Below, one piece after another: positions 1-6,446 of a stretch of 7,575 nt of DNA. Both the position numbers and the translations under genes were made by a program. Source of the DNA: an uncultured Clostridia bacterium (GTDB lineage Bacteria > Bacillota > Clostridia > Christensenellales > CAG-314); NCBI GenBank assembly GCA_937915515.1, contig CALGIK010000077.1, positions 1 to 7,575 of the forward strand, written 5' to 3'. The notes beneath the pieces are model-generated. The model was not told the DNA's origin and ran no database searches. It saw nothing but the letters and a program-made list of their open reading frames with translations. Position 1 is the first letter of the stretch. Each line of letters opens with the position of its first letter.

Positions 1-136
1 CGGCAAAATAAGTGAATTTCATAATAATGTATTTATAATAACAGTATCTGACCAAATTTTTGACCGTATAAGTTGTTCATACACTGATTTGTTATGCGGC
101 GACGTGGCATTTAAAATAAAAAATAGTTCTAAATAA
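1..136 (+). CDS. Possible C-terminal fragment of an unrecognised upstream protein (5' end outside window)
   Basis: One forward frame is open from base 2 to a TAA at 134-136 and gives 44 residues ending in GDVAFKIKNSSK. The other two forward frames close within the first 15 bases. The fragment mixes hydrophobic beta-like stretches (VFIITVSDQIF) with charged residues, as an ordinary protein end would, but I recognise no family. It lies 58 bases before the start of the SipL-type gene on the same strand, so the two could be cotranscribed. Forty-four codons without a stop in AT-rich DNA is suggestive but could be chance. Confidence 0.4.
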   Translation, partial: GKISEFHNNVFIITVSDQIFDRISCSYTDLLCGDVAFKIKNSSK

Positions 137-153
137 ACTAAACCCTCAATAGA

Positions 154-183
154 TTAAACGGTGAAAGGTTAATCGGTCAAGGG
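154..183 (+). repeat. Imperfect tandem 15-base repeat just before the sipL ribosome binding site
   Basis: TTAAACGGTGAAAGG (154-168) is followed directly by TTAATCGGTCAAGGG (169-183), matching at 12 of 15 positions. The second copy runs into the GGGGGAG ribosome binding site at 182-188. The repeat also contains GATTAA (152-157) and TTAATC (169-174), which could pair as a weak 6-base stem. It could be an operator, a duplicated leader segment or chance. Confidence 0.3.
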
Positions 184-194
184 GGGAGTAGTTT

Positions 195-1685
195 ATGCAA
201 GAAAAGAAACAAAATGTGTTTAAGTCTGATTTAATCACGAGATTAGGTCAAAAGCAAACAGCAGTTAAATTTAAGATGTTAAGCAAAGACGATAACATCA
301 AAAACGTGCTGACAACGGATGTTACACCCTTAATTATTAATTATCAAAGTCTTTCGGGTGAGGTAAGTTACGGCGGCAAAGTAGTTGCAAAACTCGTGAC
401 CGTTGAAGAAAATGCAACAGTCGCCGGATTAAGCTATACAGTGGATTTCACAGACGAATATAAAAACGAGAGTATAACTGTTGACAGCGTTTTGGATATT
501 AATTTAAGCGTTATTGATATTGTTACGGAATTTGAAGGTACTGAAATCACAATAAATGCGGTGATTGAAGCCGATATTATACAATTTAAACGAGAGGAAA
601 ATTCTTATATAGAAAGCGGCAATTTTATTTCCAAAAATTGTGAAGTAAAATATGGTGCGACATCGGCATTTGTTGACGAGAGTTTTGCCGTCGGCAACGA
701 AATCGAAATAAAAGACAATATCGCAAAGGTATTGTTAAGCAAAAGCGATGCAGTTTTAAATGCCGCGAGTGTGTCTGATGGAGTGCTGACGGTGGACGGC
801 GAAGTATTTTTGGCTCTTACATATCTTTCGGCAGATAATAACGCTGTCAAAAATGCTTTATTCAATTTTCCCTTTACGCAGGAATTATCGGTAAACGGCG
901 AAGGCACAGCCAACCTGACAGTAAAAGTAAAGACAACAAAAATTCATTTGGACGTTTTGGAAGACAGCAAAACCAGTTTATTTAACGCAGAAGTCAATTT
1001 AGCTGTAAAAGGCTGTATCACTAATATGCAGACACTCAATGCAATAACAGACGCATACAGCTTAACCAACGAGACGGCAAATACTTATTGTTCTGTCACT
1101 TCTTCGATAAGTAAAGGTTTATTCGGCAGTCTTCAAAGCGTTAACGGAGTTGTCGAAACCTCATTGACTGACGCAGTGTTTAGCGGGACGGCGGGGCTTA
1201 ATGTAAATATAATTGAAGTTATCACATTAGCAGGCGGAATTACCGTTAAGGGTACTGTGGGCGGAATGGTTTATTTTACTAACAGCGACCAAATCGGCAG
1301 CGAAAAATTTGAAATTCCCTTTACACTGCAAATAGAAACTCCTCTTGCCGATTTACTTACTCAAGCCACTGTTTACGGTGCTGTTAAGCAGATTACGGTA
1401 GAAAATAATTCCGGCAAACTCGACATTGATTGCGATGTTTTGTTTTCTGTCAACCTTATCCAAAATTTAACGGAAAGCTTTGTAGCAGATGTCACGGAAG
1501 GAGATGCGATAGAAGACACATTGGGCGCAATAGAGGTGTGCATCGCCAAAAAAGGAGACAGTATCTGGGAGGTAGCCAAAAACCTGCGTATGAGCGAAGA
1601 AGATTTAATAAAACTCAATCCTGACCTTACCGATCCTTTGACCAAGGACGAAAAACTCGTAATATATCATCAAAGAACAGCATAA
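195..1685 (+). CDS. sipL: SPOCS (DUF3794) and LysM domain protein, SipL-type spore-envelope morphogenesis factor
   Basis: This 496-residue protein has the SipL architecture known from Clostridioides difficile. Beta-rich SPOCS/DUF3794-like segments lie at about residues 40-130, 150-275 and 315-425, and a LysM domain lies at about 447-491 (IAKKGDSIWEVAKNL, then LIKLNPDL and KLVIY). No signal peptide or membrane segment is visible, which fits a mother-cell cytosolic protein. In C. difficile the SipL LysM domain binds SpoIVA and is needed for coat localisation around the forespore; that role here is inferred from architecture. The length is close to C. difficile SipL, about 515 residues from memory. 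The ATG at 195 follows a strong GGGGGAG ribosome binding site (182-188) with a 6-base spacer. A terminator follows the stop codon directly, and ispE lies downstream, a neighbourhood also seen in other Clostridia. In C. difficile sipL belongs to the sigma-E regulon; no convincing sigma-E promoter is visible here. A less specific SPOCS-LysM paralogue is the main alternative. Confidence 0.85.
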   Translation: MQEKKQNVFKSDLITRLGQKQTAVKFKMLSKDDNIKNVLTTDVTPLIINYQSLSGEVSYGGKVVAKLVTVEENATVAGLSYTVDFTDEYKNESITVDSVLDINLSVIDIVTEFEGTEITINAVIEADIIQFKREENSYIESGNFISKNCEVKYGATSAFVDESFAVGNEIEIKDNIAKVLLSKSDAVLNAASVSDGVLTVDGEVFLALTYLSADNNAVKNALFNFPFTQELSVNGEGTANLTVKVKTTKIHLDVLEDSKTSLFNAEVNLAVKGCITNMQTLNAITDAYSLTNETANTYCSVTSSISKGLFGSLQSVNGVVETSLTDAVFSGTAGLNVNIIEVITLAGGITVKGTVGGMVYFTNSDQIGSEKFEIPFTLQIETPLADLLTQATVYGAVKQITVENNSGKLDIDCDVLFSVNLIQNLTESFVADVTEGDAIEDTLGAIEVCIAKKGDSIWEVAKNLRMSEEDLIKLNPDLTDPLTKDEKLVIYHQRTA

Positions 1686-1695
1686 ACTCTTTGAC

Positions 1696-1736
1696 AAAAA
1701 TAAACCGGGTATCTGCTCGGTTTATTTTTATGTTTT
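1696..1736 (+). terminator. Intrinsic terminator after sipL
   Basis: AAAAATAAACCG at 1696-1707 is perfectly complementary to CGGTTTATTTTT at 1718-1729. This gives a 12-base-pair stem with a 10-base loop, followed by more T-rich sequence. It begins 10 bases after the sipL stop codon and should isolate ispE from sipL transcription. The A-rich 5' arm means it could also work partly in reverse, but no convergent gene is present. Confidence 0.85.
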
Positions 1737-1800
1737 TTAATAATACATTTTTTTTGCTAAAACAGCTTTATTTTTAAAAGGTATATGTTAAAATAAACTT

Positions 1801-2661
1801 ATGGTATCATTAAAAGCTTACGCAAAACTTAACTTGTGCCTGTCGGTGTTAAAAAAGCGTGATGACGGTTTTCACGATTTAAAAAGTCTTATTCAGACGG
1901 TGGACGTATTTGACAGGGTCAACGTACAAATAAATAATACAGGAACTGTTAAGGTTAGTATGGATACGCCTGACGCTATACAAATGCAAAAAAACAGCGC
2001 TTATATAGCGGCGAAAAGTTTTTTTGAAGTTTTAGGCTTACAAGACGGAGCGGATATCTATATACAAAAAAATATTCCTTTTTGTAGCGGTATGGGCGGC
2101 TCTTCCGCCGATGCAAGCGGCGTGATTGCGGCGCTTAGCGCAATATACAATATTAACCATACTGACAACAGAGTACGTTTGGCGGCGTCAAAAACGGGAA
2201 GCGATACCGTAGCGCTTTTGCTTGGCGGCTTAACTAAGCTGACGGGCAAGGGCGACGACGTGCAAATGATTGACGATGCGCCTAAACTGATTTTTGTTGT
2301 AGCGTTAAATAATGAAGGAGCGCTTACCAAAACCGTTTTTAATCAATTTGATAAATTAGATGGCTCTTTTGACCATACACGCTTTGACAGGGTTTTAGAA
2401 AATCTAAACAAAAATGTAGAAAATTACATTTACAACGATTTAACGGAGGCGTGTTTAGCGGCGTATCCGTCACAAAAAAAATTTGTAAAAGATTGTTATA
2501 ACGCTGTCAAAAAAATGCCCACAATGACGGGCAGCGGAAGCGCTTTGTTTTGGATAGCAAAAGACGAATTAGATGCGCAAAATTTATGCAGGCTGATTAC
2601 CAAAAATAAAATTAAAGCATTTATTTGCAGATCTGTACCCTTTGGGTTTAAGATATTTTAA
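1801..2661 (+). CDS. ispE: 4-diphosphocytidyl-2-C-methyl-D-erythritol kinase
   Basis: IspE phosphorylates 4-diphosphocytidyl-2-C-methyl-D-erythritol with ATP in the cytosolic non-mevalonate (MEP) route to isoprenoid precursors. The 286-residue length is normal for the family. Family marks in order are the N-terminal AYAKLNL (residues 6-12, with the lysine equivalent to E. coli Lys10 at position 9), DDGFH (21-25, usually DGYH), the GHMP glycine/serine loop SGMGGSSADA (96-105), the segment GSDTVALLLGG (133-143) carrying the likely catalytic Asp135, and the C-terminal MTGSGSA (242-248). The usual GADVPFF form of the Asp motif is altered, though Asp remains. The ATG at 1801 fits the family N-terminus, but no ribosome binding site lies at a usual distance; AAAAGG at 1776-1781 is 19 bases upstream. 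The sipL terminator implies a promoter in about 1737-1800, yet no good -35/-10 pair is evident. Other GHMP kinases are less likely because the N-terminal pattern and the sipL neighbourhood point to IspE. Confidence 0.92.
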   Translation: MVSLKAYAKLNLCLSVLKKRDDGFHDLKSLIQTVDVFDRVNVQINNTGTVKVSMDTPDAIQMQKNSAYIAAKSFFEVLGLQDGADIYIQKNIPFCSGMGGSSADASGVIAALSAIYNINHTDNRVRLAASKTGSDTVALLLGGLTKLTGKGDDVQMIDDAPKLIFVVALNNEGALTKTVFNQFDKLDGSFDHTRFDRVLENLNKNVENYIYNDLTEACLAAYPSQKKFVKDCYNAVKKMPTMTGSGSALFWIAKDELDAQNLCRLITKNKIKAFICRSVPFGFKIF

Positions 2662-2736
2662 TGTTTTGTTATTTGTTATAAGTAACATTTATCCGATTCG
2701 ATAAAAGTAAAATAATTTGCTTTAATATTCCAGAAG

Positions 2737-2765
2737 TTGATTTTAATTTTATAATGGGTTATAAT
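2737..2765 (+). promoter_or_regulatory. Sigma-A type promoter for the SGNH hydrolase gene
   Basis: TTGATT at 2737-2742 and TATAAT at 2760-2765 are separated by exactly 17 bases, close to the ideal vegetative promoter. Transcription would start near 2772 and leave a leader of about 75 bases before the ATG at 2847. A second TATAAT at 2750-2755 and a TTGACA at 2798-2803 lie nearby but lack well-placed partners. No convincing terminator is seen between ispE (stop at 2661) and this promoter, so read-through from ispE may add to expression. Confidence 0.65.
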
Positions 2766-2846
2766 ACTTTTAGATTTATCATTAAACAAATCGCCAATTG
2801 ACATAAGTATAAAAAGTTTTTATTGACGAATATAGGTATAAACAAG

Positions 2847-3548
2847 ATGAAAACATACAGGAATATCGCAATAATCGGCGATTCGATTTACAGAGGCACA
2901 GAAATCAATCCCGAGGGAATCAAAAGATTTAATTTTACGGACGATAAATATATTAACGAGCTTACCCAATTATACGGGACAAATTTTTATAATTATTCTG
3001 CATTCGGTTTGACAACACAAAAAGTGCTTGAGCGTAAAATTCATATTGAGGCGGTTAATCACGACCCCCTACCCGAAATTGCAATTGTCTCTCTCGGCGG
3101 CAACGATTGTAATTTTAATTGGAAAAACGTTGCCGACAATTGCGATAACGTTAATTATCCTTCGGTAACCGAAGACGTCTACTTTGCCAACATAAAAACA
3201 ATAATAAGCGATATCAGAGCACGAGGCGTAACACCGCTGATTATCAGTTTGGTTCCTTTGCACATCGAAAGATATTTTACCGCTATAAGCCGCTTAGGCG
3301 ATAGCGAAAAAATATTAAGATGGCTTAAAAGCAAACAAATTTTATATATGTGGCAGGAAAATTATAACGAAATACTTCATAAAGCCGCAGAAGATACTAA
3401 TTCGATGTTTATAAATATCCGCAAATTCTTTTTGAATAATCACGAATTTGATTCTCTTTACGGCTCTGACGGAATACATCTTTCACAAAAAGGTTATAAA
3501 TTGCTGGTTGACAATTTGGTAAGAGAAATCAAGCTCTTGATTGAATAG
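2847..3548 (+). CDS. SGNH/GDSL-family hydrolase, substrate unknown
   Basis: All four SGNH blocks are present in this 233-residue protein: GDS at residues 11-13 (nucleophile Ser13), SAFGLT around Gly54, GGND at 84-87 (Asn86), and SDGIH at 207-211 (Asp208 and His211 completing the triad). The family hydrolyses esters of lipids, sugars or cell-wall substituents; nothing here shows which. There is no signal peptide or membrane segment, so it is probably cytosolic. Relative to a compact SGNH core, an extra helical stretch at about 139-170 (rich in I, L, K and aromatics) before the final block may form a lid. I chose the ATG at 2847 because an AGG (2834-2836) lies about 10 bases upstream and the protein then begins just before the first beta strand (NIAIIGDS). 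The frame could extend to a TTG at 2823, but that has no ribosome binding site. It has its own sigma-A-like promoter and is not obviously part of the sporulation programme. Confidence 0.85.
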   Translation: MKTYRNIAIIGDSIYRGTEINPEGIKRFNFTDDKYINELTQLYGTNFYNYSAFGLTTQKVLERKIHIEAVNHDPLPEIAIVSLGGNDCNFNWKNVADNCDNVNYPSVTEDVYFANIKTIISDIRARGVTPLIISLVPLHIERYFTAISRLGDSEKILRWLKSKQILYMWQENYNEILHKAAEDTNSMFINIRKFFLNNHEFDSLYGSDGIHLSQKGYKLLVDNLVREIKLLIE

Positions 3549-3606
3549 ACATAGATATCTTTTAAAATTTTGTAAATAAAATCAATTAATGCAGGCATAT
3601 ACGGCT

Positions 3607-3648
3607 AAAAATAATGTCATTTCTGACAAAAAATATCATTATTCTTTT
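3607..3648 (+). terminator. Possible weak terminator after the SGNH gene
   Basis: AATAATG at 3610-3616 is complementary to CATTATT at 3637-3643. The arms enclose a small GTCA/TGAC hairpin (3616-3627) and are followed by CTTTT. The stem is AT-only except for one pair, so termination strength is doubtful. It is the only candidate for separating the SGNH gene from spoIIR. Confidence 0.3.
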
Positions 3649-3718
3649 AAGTTTTCAATCATATTAAGGTTAACTTCTTTTTTTGTGTCAAGAATATTCA
3701 CAGAAAGAGGGATTTGTT

Positions 3719-4264
3719 TTGAAAAAAATATTTGTTAGCATAGTAATGCTGTTTGTAATTATCATTTTAAGTTTTGTAATGTTTAATACCGAAAATCAAG
3801 CCGATTGTACTCAGTGCCTAAGAATACATATTAGGGCAAATTCAAACGGCAAGGCTGACCAAACTGTAAAATATAAGGTAAGAACAGCTGTTATTGAGTA
3901 TCTGACCCCTTATTTAGCCGAAGCTACGGATAAATTAAAAGCGCAGTCTGTTATAGCTTGTCATTTAACCTCCTTAAACCGCTTAGCGGAAAATGTTTTA
4001 ATAGCCAACGGATTTGATTACGGCGCAAGCGCAAAAATGACTCAGGAAAACTTTCCGACAAGGAGTTATGACGGACTAGTGCTTAAAAGCGGAATATACG
4101 ACGCTTTAATCATAGATTTAGGAAGCGGGCAGGGCGACAATTGGTGGTGTGTTGTTTACCCTCCTCTGTGTTTTATCAATGCAGAGAGTACAGGCGGAAA
4201 CTCTATTGAATATGTTTCTAAAATCAAAGAGATTATCGAAAATTTTAAAAGAAAACACGGCTAA
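3719..4264 (+). CDS. spoIIR: Stage II sporulation protein R (SpoIIR), forespore-to-mother-cell signal
   Basis: SpoIIR is made in the forespore, exported to the intermembrane space, and triggers SpoIIGA to cleave pro-sigma-E in the mother cell. The 181-residue product has an N-terminal hydrophobic segment (residues 4-22) that would serve as signal or anchor, followed by the family marks: LRIHIRANS (34-42), DQ and KYKVR (48-55), FP at 112-113, SGIYDA (124-129), and the hallmark GSGQGDNWWCVVYPPLCF (135-152). I chose the TTG at 3719 because AAGAGGGA (3705-3712) lies 6 bases upstream and the protein then starts MKKIF, a normal signal-peptide start. The in-frame TTG at 3683 has no ribosome binding site, and the ATG at 3746 would cut into the hydrophobic segment. 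spoIIR is a sigma-F gene in Bacillus; I could not find a good sigma-F promoter in 3549-3718. A terminator-like hairpin follows the stop codon. Confidence 0.92.
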   Translation: MKKIFVSIVMLFVIIILSFVMFNTENQADCTQCLRIHIRANSNGKADQTVKYKVRTAVIEYLTPYLAEATDKLKAQSVIACHLTSLNRLAENVLIANGFDYGASAKMTQENFPTRSYDGLVLKSGIYDALIIDLGSGQGDNWWCVVYPPLCFINAESTGGNSIEYVSKIKEIIENFKRKHG

Positions 4265-4289
4265 TAGCAACATAAAAATACAACCGTAT

Positions 4290-4335
4290 AAAAACACGAT
4301 TTTGCTTTAAACTAAGGGTAAAATCGTATTTTTTT
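4290..4335 (+). terminator. Terminator-like hairpin between spoIIR and sleB, abutting the sleB ribosome binding site
   Basis: The arms 4290-4305 and 4318-4333 can form a 16-position stem with 14 Watson-Crick pairs, one G-U pair and one C-A mismatch. The core is ACGATTTT against AAAATCGT. A run of seven T (4329-4335) follows the core. This is a typical intrinsic terminator for spoIIR, but the sleB ribosome binding site GGAGG (4338-4342) begins only three bases after the last T. Any sleB transcript starting upstream would carry the hairpin in its leader. Confidence 0.75.
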
Positions 4336-4346
4336 ATGGAGGTAAA

Positions 4347-5024
4347 ATGAGCACAAAAAAATGGATTACGGTTATTGCCGCAACTGTTGTGCTGTGCCTG
4401 ATTGTTACGCTGGCGGTCTGTCCGACGGTAAGCGCGGCTGTACTTAAAAGAGGCAGCACAGGCAGCTTAGTAAAAACCGTACAGACAAGATTAAGAAACT
4501 GGGGATATTACAGCGGCTCTGTGGACGGAATTTACGGCAGTAAAACCGTTGCGGCGGTAAAGTATTTTCAGCGTAACAACGGACTTGCCGCCGACGGGAT
4601 TGTCGGCAACAGTACGGCTGCGGCAATCGGCATAAGACTGACCGCAGCACCGGCTACAAGCGGCGGCACAAGCAGCAGCAACTTATACCTGTTGTCCTGC
4701 GTAATTTACGGCGAAGCAAGAGGTGAAAGTTACACAGGTAAGGTAGCTATTGCGGCGGTAGTTTTAAACCGAGTAAAGTCATCTAAATATCCCAACACCA
4801 TAAGCGGAGTGGTATATCAGCCCGGTGCTTTTACGGCTGTTTCTGACGGTCAGATAAACTTGGGTACAAATGACGAATGCACACGTGCAGCACAGGATGC
4901 GTTAAACGGTTGGGATCCCACATACGGTTGCATTTACTATTACAATCCGAGGACTGCGACCAATGCATGGATACGTTCACGTCCTATTAAGGTTACAATA
5001 GGCAAGCACGTATTCTGCACTTAA
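4347..5024 (+). CDS. sleB: Spore cortex-lytic enzyme SleB (peptidoglycan-binding domain plus Hydrolase_2 domain)
   Basis: SleB is a lytic transglycosylase that degrades muramic-delta-lactam-containing cortex peptidoglycan during germination. The 225-residue precursor has a signal peptide (residues 1 to about 30, hydrophobic core 8-25, likely cleavage near PTVSA), a PG_binding_1 domain at about 34-96 (LKRGSTGSLVKTVQ, VDGIYGSKT, FQRNNGL, ADGIVG), a short Ala/Gly/Ser/Thr linker at 99-111, and a Hydrolase_2 catalytic domain at 112-225. The catalytic domain carries YGEARGE (121-127), with Glu123 the likely catalytic acid, AAVVLNRV (136-143), and a C-terminal IGKHVF (218-223). The ATG at 4347 has a perfect GGAGG ribosome binding site (4338-4342). 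ypeB follows after 12 bases, the conserved sleB-ypeB pairing. In Bacillus the operon is sigma-G dependent; only a weak sigma-G-like arrangement is visible. The length is somewhat shorter than B. subtilis SleB but the domain order is complete. A vegetative CwlJ/SleB-like hydrolase is possible but disfavoured by the ypeB partner. Confidence 0.9.
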   Translation: MSTKKWITVIAATVVLCLIVTLAVCPTVSAAVLKRGSTGSLVKTVQTRLRNWGYYSGSVDGIYGSKTVAAVKYFQRNNGLAADGIVGNSTAAAIGIRLTAAPATSGGTSSSNLYLLSCVIYGEARGESYTGKVAIAAVVLNRVKSSKYPNTISGVVYQPGAFTAVSDGQINLGTNDECTRAAQDALNGWDPTYGCIYYYNPRTATNAWIRSRPIKVTIGKHVFCT

Positions 5025-5036
5025 AGGGAGGGAAAA

Positions 5037-6407
5037 ATGGCAAGAGAATATCAAAATGACAGAATAGCCGAAAGACGTACAAACAAATCAATATGGTTAG
5101 GTTTTACGAGTATTGTGGCTGTGCTTGCAATTGGATTAAGCACTTATTTCGGTATTAAATATCATGAAGCACGAAAAGTGGATTTAAACTCTTCTTCATA
5201 TTACGAAAGGCAAATTGCCAACGTATATCATCAAAGCTTATACCGTCTTTCGGACAGCTTGGATAACAGCGAAGCAAATTTAGGTAAGATATTGGTGTCT
5301 AATGACAGTAATCAAATACAAAAACTGCTAATCAAAACCGAAGGTTTAGCGGAGAGTGCGGTTGACGATATGAATACGTTACCGGCAGAAGAAGATATTG
5401 TTAATTCTGCATCAAGGTATTTCAATCAATTAAGCGATTATTGCAAAAATATCGGTGAAGGATTAAGTACGTCGGGTAAGCTTACAAAGGAACAAAAGGA
5501 CAATTTAAGAAATTTAAAAAATGTAGGCAGCAGTTTGAGCAAATCTTTTAGAAAGATAAGCCAAAAAGATGATACTATAATCTGGAATACCAACAGCGGC
5601 GGCTCGCGCACTATGTCTATTTTTATGGATGATGTCAAGGAAAATACTTTCGAATATCCTCAATTAGTTTATGATGGACCCTTCAGCGACAGCGTAACGA
5701 AAAAAACTTTTGACGTAAAAGCAATAAGCCACGATGAAGTCGAGAAAAAGCTGAGGGAAGCGTTTAAGGAATATAATGTATCAAAGATAGAATTTAAACA
5801 AGAGGTCGATGCAAAAGCGCAGGTGTATTTGTTTGATATAACGCTTGACGGAGATAATTATTATATAGAAACCGCAAAAGACGGCACTGTTGCACAGTTA
5901 AACGCAAACTTTACAACTGAAACAACAAAAAACACTATGCCTGAAGACCAATGCAGTGATGCGGCTGCAAAAATGGCGAAAGCTTTAGGATATGACGTCA
6001 GTCCCATGTGGGTATCCCAAACGATAGACGGAAGAGTTTATGTCAATATGATTTCACGCGAGGGAAGAACATTGCTTTACCCCGATATGGTTAAAATGGC
6101 GGTGGATTGTTCGACGGGAAAAGTAGTGGGTATAGACGCTTACGGATATATTGCAAATCATAAAAAGCGTCAGTATCCTACGGATTATATTACGGTAGAA
6201 AGCGCAAAGGAAGTTTTGAACGATGAAGTCGTTGTTAACCGACACTTTATGGCGGTTGTGCCAAAGGGCAATAAAGAAGTATTCTGTTATGAATTCCATT
6301 GTACTTCAGGCGGCGACGATTACCTTATTTATATAGATGCGCAAAATAAAAAAGAAGTCGAAATACTAAAAATTGTAGACGGGCAAATGGGTTATACGGT
6401 AATGTAA
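5037..6407 (+). CDS. ypeB: Germination protein YpeB, partner of SleB
   Basis: YpeB is needed for SleB to be stable and correctly stored in the spore, and it is processed at germination. The 456-residue length matches B. subtilis YpeB (about 450). A basic N-terminus is followed by one membrane segment at about residues 19-40, then a helical region (about 55-180) outside the membrane, then three PepSY-like repeats at about 222-292, 303-368 and 385-446. Recognisable family stretches are YPQLVYDGPFSDSV (207-220), ALGYDVSPMWVS (316-327) and GKVVGIDAYGYIANHKKR (361-378). The start at 5037 follows a strong GGGAGGG ribosome binding site (about 5026-5032), and the gene begins 12 bases after the sleB stop, so the two are surely cotranscribed. 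A strong terminator closes the operon. No frameshift or missing region is seen. Confidence 0.93.
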   Translation: MAREYQNDRIAERRTNKSIWLGFTSIVAVLAIGLSTYFGIKYHEARKVDLNSSSYYERQIANVYHQSLYRLSDSLDNSEANLGKILVSNDSNQIQKLLIKTEGLAESAVDDMNTLPAEEDIVNSASRYFNQLSDYCKNIGEGLSTSGKLTKEQKDNLRNLKNVGSSLSKSFRKISQKDDTIIWNTNSGGSRTMSIFMDDVKENTFEYPQLVYDGPFSDSVTKKTFDVKAISHDEVEKKLREAFKEYNVSKIEFKQEVDAKAQVYLFDITLDGDNYYIETAKDGTVAQLNANFTTETTKNTMPEDQCSDAAAKMAKALGYDVSPMWVSQTIDGRVYVNMISREGRTLLYPDMVKMAVDCSTGKVVGIDAYGYIANHKKRQYPTDYITVESAKEVLNDEVVVNRHFMAVVPKGNKEVFCYEFHCTSGGDDYLIYIDAQNKKEVEILKIVDGQMGYTVM

Positions 6408-6412
6408 ATTGT

Positions 6413-6446
6413 AAAGGCAGTATCAAATACGAATACTGCCTTTTTT
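6413..6446 (+). terminator. Intrinsic terminator of the sleB-ypeB operon
   Basis: AAAGGCAGTAT at 6413-6423 is perfectly complementary to ATACTGCCTTT at 6433-6443, giving an 11-base-pair stem with a 9-base loop. A run of six T (6441-6446) overlaps the 3' arm. It begins five bases after the ypeB stop codon. The symmetrical A and T flanks would allow partial activity on the other strand, but no gene faces it. Confidence 0.9.

Noticed and set aside
78..85. CATACACT, a full match to the sigma-E -10 consensus upstream of sipL
   Set aside because: No convincing sigma-E -35 element lies 13-15 bases upstream (only ATTTTTG at 56-62), and the site is inside the possible end of the upstream gene.
605..913. 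Reverse-strand open frame opposite sipL
   Set aside because: It lies wholly within the confident SipL-type gene, has no recognisable domain, and reads as an antisense shadow. The same holds for the reverse frames at 1373-1645, 2058-2330, 3069-3263, 4444-4650, 5438-5638 and 6054-6299.
1430..1624. Forward open frame of 64 codons within sipL
   Set aside because: It is out of frame with the LysM-coding region, rich in Arg and Cys, has no ribosome binding site, and overlaps a recognised domain.
2686..2703. Small hairpin (TTTATC / GATAAA) after ispE as a terminator
   Set aside because: The stem is only six pairs and no T-run follows it.
2798..2826. TTGACA as a second promoter before the SGNH gene
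   Set aside because: The matching -10 at a 17-base spacing is TATTGA, only a partial match, whereas the upstream TTGATT/TATAAT pair is much better.
2823..2846. TTG at 2823 as the SGNH hydrolase start
   Set aside because: No ribosome binding site precedes it, and the extra eight residues fall before the first conserved strand. The ATG at 2847 is better supported.
3595..3675. Sigma-F promoter for spoIIR (GCATA at 3595, GGTTAACTT at 3667-3675)
   Set aside because: Neither element has a partner at the correct spacing, so no sigma-F promoter can be supported.
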